Source: Prevotellaceae bacterium (GTDB lineage Bacteria > Bacteroidota > Bacteroidia > Bacteroidales > UBA932). From it: DNA of 6,698 bases. Of the stretch, positions 1 through 3,821 are shown piece after piece. The notes beneath the pieces were generated by a model that was not told the origin of the DNA, searched no databases, and saw only the letters and a list, made by a program, of their open reading frames with translations. The stretch lies in the NCBI GenBank assembly GCA_031268055.1, contig JAIRXY010000032.1, positions 1-6,698 of the forward strand, read 5' to 3'. A program made the position numbers and the translations under genes. How positions within the stretch are numbered: the first letter of the stretch is position 1; each line of letters begins with the position of its first letter.

Positions 1-1155
1 CACGGCGGCGCATACTACGTGCAGGAGGCGGCGTCCATGCTGCTATCGCAGGTAGCGTTGCAGCTGCTGCAAAAAGAGGGGCTCAAGGCGCTCGACCTCT
101 GCGCGGCGCCGGGCGGGAAGGCTACGCTGCTGGCCGATTTTTTGCCGCAAGGCAGCCTGCTGGTTGCCAACGAAACTATACGCAGCCGTGCAGGTATCTT
201 GGCCGAAAATATAGCCAAATGGGGCAATCCGCACGTGACAGTTACGCACAACGACCCCAAGGATTTTGCGCAGCTACCCAACTTTTTCGACGCTATTTTT
301 GTAGATGCACCCTGCTCCGGCGAGGGCATGTTTCGCAAAGATAAAAATGCCGGCAGCGAATGGAGCGAAGCCAGCGTACAGCTATGCCGGGAACGCCAGC
401 GGCGCATCGTGGCTGATGTTTGGAGCGCGCTCAAAGCCGGTGGATACTTAGTGTACAGCACGTGCACGTTCAACGCAAGGGAAAACGAAGAAAACGTGCG
501 GTGGATAATGGACGAGCTGGGAGCAGACAGCGTGAAAATTGCGGTGCAAAAAGAGTGGGGAATCACCTCTGCAAGCGAGCTGGGGCTTGACTTTGCAGGA
601 GAAGTTCACGGCTACCGTTTTTTTCCGCACAAAGCGCTTGGCGAAGGTTTTTTTGTGGCGGCGCTGCAAAAAAAATCCGAAGACAAGCAAAGCCTGCTCT
701 TGCGCAGGCAGGGCAAGGCTGCAGAAGCCAACCCGAACATCCCCCATGAGCTCAAGCAATGGCTCTTGCATCCCGATGATTTTACATTTGTCCGCAAAGA
801 AAACAAAATTAAAGCCATTCCGGTGTGCGCTTACCCAAGCCGCTACCTGCTGAGCAAGTCGCTAAACATTATTCAAGAGGGCGTGCCCGTGGCCGAAATT
901 AAGGGTAACGACTATATTCCCTGTGCAGCGTTGGCGCTATCCACAGCGCTCAACCCCGCTGCTTTTCCTCTTATTGATTTGGACTTGCGCAGCGCGCAGC
1001 AGTTTTTCAAAAAAGAAAGCATTGCCGGAACGCCGCAGCGCAAAGGGTTTGAGCTGGTATGCCACAGAGAGCTGCCGCTGGGTTTTGTAAAAAACTTGGG
1101 CAGCCGCTGCAACAACCTTTACCCCCAAGAATGGAGAATCAGAATGAGCCTGTGA
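1..1155 (+). CDS. rsmF: RsmF-type 16S rRNA (cytosine-C5)-methyltransferase, 5'-truncated by the window edge
   Basis: This is an S-adenosylmethionine-dependent RNA m5C methyltransferase of the NOL1/NOP2/Sun family; RsmF methylates a cytosine of 16S rRNA in the cytoplasm. The frame is open from base 1, so the gene starts upstream. The GTG at base 19 lies inside the conserved block AYYVQEAASM and is not the true start. Counting residues from the left edge, the SAM-binding motif LDLCAAPGGKA is at 31-41. DAPCSGEGMF is at 102-111, where Cys105 is the product-release cysteine. VYSTCTFN is at 151-158, where Cys155 is the catalytic nucleophile. After the catalytic domain come HGYRFFPH and GEGFFVAAL, then a C-terminal PUA-like RNA-binding region ending LGFVKNLGSRCNNLYPQEWR. 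All key residues are present. The visible 384 residues suggest about 80-100 N-terminal residues are missing compared with E. coli RsmF. The exact target base in this organism is inferred from the family. It converges on the next gene. Confidence 0.93.
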   Translation, partial: HGGAYYVQEAASMLLSQVALQLLQKEGLKALDLCAAPGGKATLLADFLPQGSLLVANETIRSRAGILAENIAKWGNPHVTVTHNDPKDFAQLPNFFDAIFVDAPCSGEGMFRKDKNAGSEWSEASVQLCRERQRRIVADVWSALKAGGYLVYSTCTFNARENEENVRWIMDELGADSVKIAVQKEWGITSASELGLDFAGEVHGYRFFPHKALGEGFFVAALQKKSEDKQSLLLRRQGKAAEANPNIPHELKQWLLHPDDFTFVRKENKIKAIPVCAYPSRYLLSKSLNIIQEGVPVAEIKGNDYIPCAALALSTALNPAAFPLIDLDLRSAQQFFKKESIAGTPQRKGFELVCHRELPLGFVKNLGSRCNNLYPQEWRIRMSL

Positions 1156-1172
1156 GGTGTGGATATGATTTC
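1156..1172. other. 17-bp gap between convergent stop codons, no terminator visible
   Basis: The plus-strand TGA ends at 1155 and the minus-strand TGA begins at 1175 and ends at 1173. I see no inverted repeat or T-run in the gap or just beyond it on either side. Any transcription stop must therefore lie inside the opposing coding sequence, so the two mRNAs probably overlap at their 3' ends. Confidence 0.7.
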
Positions 1173-3494
1173 TCAATTGGGGATAACATGCCGCGAACCG
1201 CTCACGTAAATGCTCTCCACTTGGCTGCCATACTCGAATACGGCAATGAATGCGTCGGTGTAGCCGAGCCTGATAAACGAGCGAAGATAGCGCCGAGCAT
1301 CGCCGATTTTCGTAAACGAGCCGTAGGTCCAGCGCGTGGCCATGCCCGTGCCGCTGTAGTTGCGCTTGGTAGACTGCAGCTCAAATTGTGGGTAGTTGCT
1401 GCGCAGCCTTGTAAAGTACTCCCAATCGGTTTCTATCCAGTTGGTCAAAATCTGTATGCGGTATTCGCGCGGTAAGCTTCTTTTTTTGGCAACAGGCATT
1501 GCAGCGCGGTCAATCACCTCCTGTGCGCTTTGGAAATCATCGCCCGGCTCTCTTGATATCATTTCTATCTCCAGCTCTTCCTCCTGCAAAAAAACGGTAG
1601 ATAAGATTCGGATAGGGTCGGTAGAATGGTACCCTTCTTTAAATCCCGAAACCGTGTAGCGGGAATCTTTTAGGAGCGAAAAGATGATTGTTCCATCCTT
1701 GCCGCATTCCTTGCAGTCTGATGTTTTGGTAGCGTTATTCGTAGCGCAGATTTTGGCATTCGCCAGCGGCTGCCGCGTGTCTTTATCTACTACCTTACCC
1801 CTAAGCGTTATGCGCGGAAGCTCCGCTACCGTCACTTCGTCCCATGCAGCAGGTGCGGCAGCGCCGGAATCAGCGGAAAGCGTTGCGGCGGCAGGGTCAA
1901 CAACAGGCGTTGCGGCAGCAGAGTCAACAACAGGCGTTGCGGTAGCGTCGTTATCAATAGCAGCGGTAGCATCATTGTCGTCAACGGTGGTAGCTGCTGC
2001 GCCTCTTTCGCCGCCAAAACCTACCCAAACGTCGGCGCTGTCGCTGCCTGTGGCTGCGGCAAAGCCTGTGTCGTCCTCTGCCACCAGCGTCTGGTCAGCT
2101 TGCACAACGAGCGTTGGCACCAGCAGCTTTGCGCCGGAGAGTACAAACATGTACAAATCGTCGCCTCCCTGACCGCCCGGTCTGTTCGACGAAAAGTAGC
2201 CTATGGTATCTGCCCTGCCAAATGCGTTGGCGTTGAACGGGTCAAAGACCAGCGAGAAGTCGTCGGCGCTGCTGTTGATGGGTACGCCCATATTTTTGGG
2301 CGTTGTCCACTCGCCGTTTTCCTTTTTTGCGAAAAAAATATCCAACCCGCCCATGCCGGAGTGTCCGTTGGAGGAGAAGTAGAGCGTTCCGTCGGCGCCC
2401 ATGGTAGGGAACACCTCGTTGCCCAACGTGTTAACCGAAGCGCCCAAGTTGACGGGAGCGCCCCAGCGACCGTTCGATTCCTGCTTTTCGCAGTACCACA
2501 AGTCCATTCCGCCAAGACCGCCGGGCATGTCGGAGGCAAAATACAGCGTTTGGCCGTCGCTGCTCAGGCACGGATGCATGACGGAGTATTTTTGGGGATT
2601 GTTGTGCTCAAAGGGAACAGACTCGCCCCACTCGCTGCCGTTACGCCTTGTTGCGTATATTTCAAGATTTTCCGTCTCCACGCGCACTTTTTCCCGACCT
2701 ATTGTGATGGTTGAGGCCACGCGCTTTTTGCTTGTACGGGTGTAGTACAAAAGGTCTGCGTCGCTTGCGGATACGCTAAAGGGGCCTACCTGCGCGCCGC
2801 TTTTGTTTATCGAAGAAGGGAGCATTTTGGTGAGCTCCCACGTCAGGGTAGCCTCCTCTACGGCGCTGGCGGCAAAAAAGGCTCTGGAGAAGTTGTTTCC
2901 TTGCTGGCGACCTCTGCCACAGTTAGGCCGCTCCATAGGGCGGTCGGAGCTGAACAGCATTTCCTTCGACGACAATACGGTAACGCCCCATTCGGAGTAG
3001 CAGGTATTGATATTGCCGAGGTTGGTAACAGTAACCCGCGTGGGTCTTCTTGTCCACCGCTCGGCGTTGTTGCACGTAGTAATAAGCCGTTGCGCTTGCT
3101 CGGTGTACGACACGTCGGCTTTTTGAGCGTCTTTTGCCTTTTGCTTTGCCTCTGCGTACTTTCCGTTGCGCAGCAACACCTCTGCATACTCGCAGAGGAT
3201 GGAGACGTCGGTGGATTTTTGGGTAAGCTGTTCGTAGGCCTGCTCTGCCTGCTCAAAGTCGCCAAGAATTTGGTAGCACTGCGCCATGCCCCGCAGCGAG
3301 GTAGCCGCTACTGCCGGATTCCTGTGCGATTTTTCCTTTTCATACAGCAGGATAGCGCCCACGTAATCGCTACGCATTTCCAGCTCGCGCGCCTTGAGCT
3401 GCAAGCGCGTTTCCGGTAACGCCATCGCCTGCACTGCAAGCGCAGAACTTGCAATACCAACGAACAAAAACCTATATAATTTGCAATAGTTCAT
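1173..3494 (-). CDS. Exported TPR / PD40 propeller / carboxypeptidase-regulatory-like / SPOR-like protein (PorE-like architecture)
   Basis: This 773-aa protein is complete. Residues 1-25 form a Sec signal peptide: Lys5 and Arg8, a hydrophobic core, then AMA before LPE, with no lipobox cysteine. TPR-like helices occupy about 30-145 (GMAQCYQILGDFEQAEQAYE, then YAEVLLRNGKYAEAK). PD40/WD40-like propeller repeats follow at about 155-450, with blades such as LSSDGQTLYFASD (about 305-320), ADGTLYFSSNGHSGMGGLDI (about 366-385) and GYFSSNRPGGQGGDDLYMF (about 430-449). An Ala/Thr/Asp-rich linker spans about 470-555. A carboxypeptidase-regulatory-like beta domain starts at LRGKVVDKDTRQPLANAKI (about 562) and runs to about 640. 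The last 100 residues contain YRIQI, a helix, FELQS, YGSF, a second helix and DAFIAVF, the beta-alpha-beta-beta-alpha-beta order of SPOR domains. PorE of the T9SS has the same first three modules but ends in an OmpA-like domain. I infer a periplasmic scaffold that touches peptidoglycan; the exact role is unknown. ATG at 3494 is the only standard start, because an in-frame TGA lies seven codons upstream. Confidence 0.85.
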   Translation of the reverse strand: MNYCKLYRFLFVGIASSALAVQAMALPETRLQLKARELEMRSDYVGAILLYEKEKSHRNPAVAATSLRGMAQCYQILGDFEQAEQAYEQLTQKSTDVSILCEYAEVLLRNGKYAEAKQKAKDAQKADVSYTEQAQRLITTCNNAERWTRRPTRVTVTNLGNINTCYSEWGVTVLSSKEMLFSSDRPMERPNCGRGRQQGNNFSRAFFAASAVEEATLTWELTKMLPSSINKSGAQVGPFSVSASDADLLYYTRTSKKRVASTITIGREKVRVETENLEIYATRRNGSEWGESVPFEHNNPQKYSVMHPCLSSDGQTLYFASDMPGGLGGMDLWYCEKQESNGRWGAPVNLGASVNTLGNEVFPTMGADGTLYFSSNGHSGMGGLDIFFAKKENGEWTTPKNMGVPINSSADDFSLVFDPFNANAFGRADTIGYFSSNRPGGQGGDDLYMFVLSGAKLLVPTLVVQADQTLVAEDDTGFAAATGSDSADVWVGFGGERGAAATTVDDNDATAAIDNDATATPVVDSAAATPVVDPAAATLSADSGAAAPAAWDEVTVAELPRITLRGKVVDKDTRQPLANAKICATNNATKTSDCKECGKDGTIIFSLLKDSRYTVSGFKEGYHSTDPIRILSTVFLQEEELEIEMISREPGDDFQSAQEVIDRAAMPVAKKRSLPREYRIQILTNWIETDWEYFTRLRSNYPQFELQSTKRNYSGTGMATRWTYGSFTKIGDARRYLRSFIRLGYTDAFIAVFEYGSQVESIYVSGSRHVIPN
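1880..1960 (-). repeat. 27-bp in-frame tandem repeat in the linker of the 773-aa protein
   Basis: Units at 1880-1906 and 1907-1933 match at 25 of 27 bases. A third, degenerate unit at 1934-1960 shares its first nine bases (gcgttgcgg), and 1961-1987 is weaker still. Each unit encodes nine residues of the form TPVVD(S/P)AAA. The unit length is a multiple of three, so gain or loss of a copy would lengthen or shorten the linker between the propeller and the carboxypeptidase-regulatory-like domain without breaking the frame. Confidence 0.85.
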
Positions 3495-3498
3495 AAAT

Positions 3499-3532
3499 CT
3501 ACAGTTGACAATTCATTTTTCCCACCTCTCCT
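3499..3532 (-). promoter_or_regulatory. Ribosome-binding site plus five-codon leader ORF (MNCQL) before the 773-aa gene
   Basis: On the minus strand the purine-rich aggagagg at 3532-3525 is followed after 8 nt by ATG at 3516. That ATG opens the frame M-N-C-Q-L and closes with TAG at 3501-3499. Four bases later comes the ATG of the 773-aa gene at 3494. The Shine-Dalgarno-like sequence is therefore ideally placed for the short frame but 30 nt from the main start, and no other ribosome site lies in between. This could mean translational coupling or termination-reinitiation. Bacteroidota often do not need a Shine-Dalgarno, so direct initiation at 3494 is equally possible. Confidence 0.4.
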
Positions 3533-3658
3533 GTAATTCTTAATGCTTAGGAATACGAAATAAATAACATGTAATGGCTACCCTATCCAAAATGGGCAGA
3601 ATATAGTTAAAAATCAGCATATTAACAACAAAATAGCAGCCTAACAATCATCACACTT

Positions 3659-3673
3659 CGTCCTTACGGGACG
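3659..3673. repeat. Small hairpin CGTCC-TTACG-GGACG
   Basis: Perfect 5-bp arms (3659-3663 and 3669-3673) enclose a 5-nt loop. The right arm also belongs to the 8-bp palindrome GGACGTCC at 3669-3676, so two alternative pairings compete. It is the left-most of a chain of inverted repeats in this spacer. Confidence 0.5.
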
Positions 3674-3681
3674 TCCGTTCC

Positions 3682-3696
3682 GGGTTGATTCAACCC
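3682..3696. repeat. Inverted repeat GGGTTG-ATT-CAACCC
   Basis: Perfect 6-bp arms with a 3-nt loop. Its right arm overlaps the first four bases of the larger palindrome at 3693-3723, so a transcript cannot form both hairpins fully at once. Confidence 0.65.
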
Positions 3697-3723
3697 TAAC
3701 AGGGTTTAAAACCCTGTTAGGGT
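3693..3723. repeat. Perfect 15-bp inverted repeat; possible terminator of the large surface-protein gene
   Basis: The arms accctaacagggttt (3693-3707) and aaaccctgttagggt (3709-3723) are exact reverse complements around a single central base. In RNA this gives a long stem with a small loop, about 100 nt after the stop of the right-hand gene. Neither strand has a T-run directly after the stem, so it is not a classical intrinsic terminator, though it could still stop transcription or protect 3' ends. A REP-like dispersed palindrome is the alternative. Confidence 0.75.
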
Positions 3724-3726
3724 GAT

Positions 3727-3780
3727 AATTGACGACCAACTACGCCACGAAGTTCAAGCCCTGAAGTAGTATTGTCAATT
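3727..3780. repeat. Interrupted inverted repeat, AATTGAC/GTCAATT outer and ACTAC/GTAGT inner arms
   Basis: The outer arms at 3727-3733 and 3774-3780 (7 bp) and the inner arms at 3739-3743 and 3766-3770 (5 bp) are each exact, separated by internal loops of 5 and 3 nt and a 22-nt apical loop. It directly adjoins the heptanucleotide array, whose first degenerate copy is the gtcaatt arm. Confidence 0.5.
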
Positions 3781-3808
3781 CTTAATTCTTAATTCTTAAT
3801 TCTTAATT
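3781..3808. repeat. Four perfect tandem copies of the heptamer CTTAATT
   Basis: Bases 3781-3787, 3788-3794, 3795-3801 and 3802-3808 are identical, and a degenerate fifth unit, gtcaatt, precedes them at 3774-3780. A further decayed match, taattcttaatgctta, lies near 3534-3549 in the same orientation. Short AT-rich heptamer arrays of this kind are slippage-prone. Confidence 0.9.
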
Positions 3809-3809
3809 T

Positions 3810-3821
3810 CCCCCCCCCCCC
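3810..3821. repeat. 12-base C tract (G tract on the coding strand) abutting a stop codon
   Basis: Twelve consecutive Cs run from 3810 to 3821. On the minus strand this is a G run that begins with the G of the TAG stop of the large surface-protein gene. Length changes would not alter the protein, because the stop precedes the rest of the run. The tract length is also the place where sequencing or assembly is least reliable. Confidence 0.9.

Larger units (their letters stand above)
3495..3820. other. 326-bp intergenic region rich in inverted repeats, no gene
   Basis: I found no credible protein-coding gene here apart from a five-codon leader frame. The part nearest the 773-aa gene (3495-3650) is AT-rich and should carry that gene's leader and promoter. 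The part from 3659 to 3821 is a chain of palindromes, then a heptanucleotide array, then a 12-base C run. I found no exact match to the Bacteroidota promoter box TAnnTTTG in the direction of the 773-aa gene. The structure suggests a dispersed palindromic repeat inserted between two genes of the same strand; this is inference, since other copies cannot be searched for here. Confidence 0.6.

Noticed and set aside
539..853. Open frame of 104 codons on the plus strand inside the methyltransferase gene
   Set aside because: It lies wholly within a well-conserved gene in another frame and its product is composition-driven with no recognisable domain.
1684..2172. Open frame of 162 codons rich in Ser/Ala/Val, antisense to the linker
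   Set aside because: It is the complement of the Ala/Thr/Asp-rich repeat linker and has no independent support.
2100..2714. Open frame of 204 codons on the plus strand opposite the PD40 region
   Set aside because: It is antisense to clear PD40 repeats; Gly and codon bias of the real gene keep stops out of this frame. No domain or ribosome site was seen.
2901..3419. Open frame of 172 codons antisense to the TPR region
   Set aside because: It is opposite a convincing signal peptide and TPR region; its hydrophobic stretches reflect the complement of Lys/Gln/Ala codons.
3597..3628. Possible promoter for the 773-aa gene: TTG (3626-3628, minus strand), 20 nt, then TATATTCTG
   Set aside because: The -7 box matches only about four of six consensus positions of TAnnTTTG, which is expected by chance in such AT-rich DNA.
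3659..3780. CRISPR array
   Set aside because: The repeats are palindromes of different sequence, not direct repeats with regular spacers.
3495..3821. Insertion sequence remnant
   Set aside because: No transposase fragment, no clear terminal inverted repeats of IS length, and no target-site duplication could be found.
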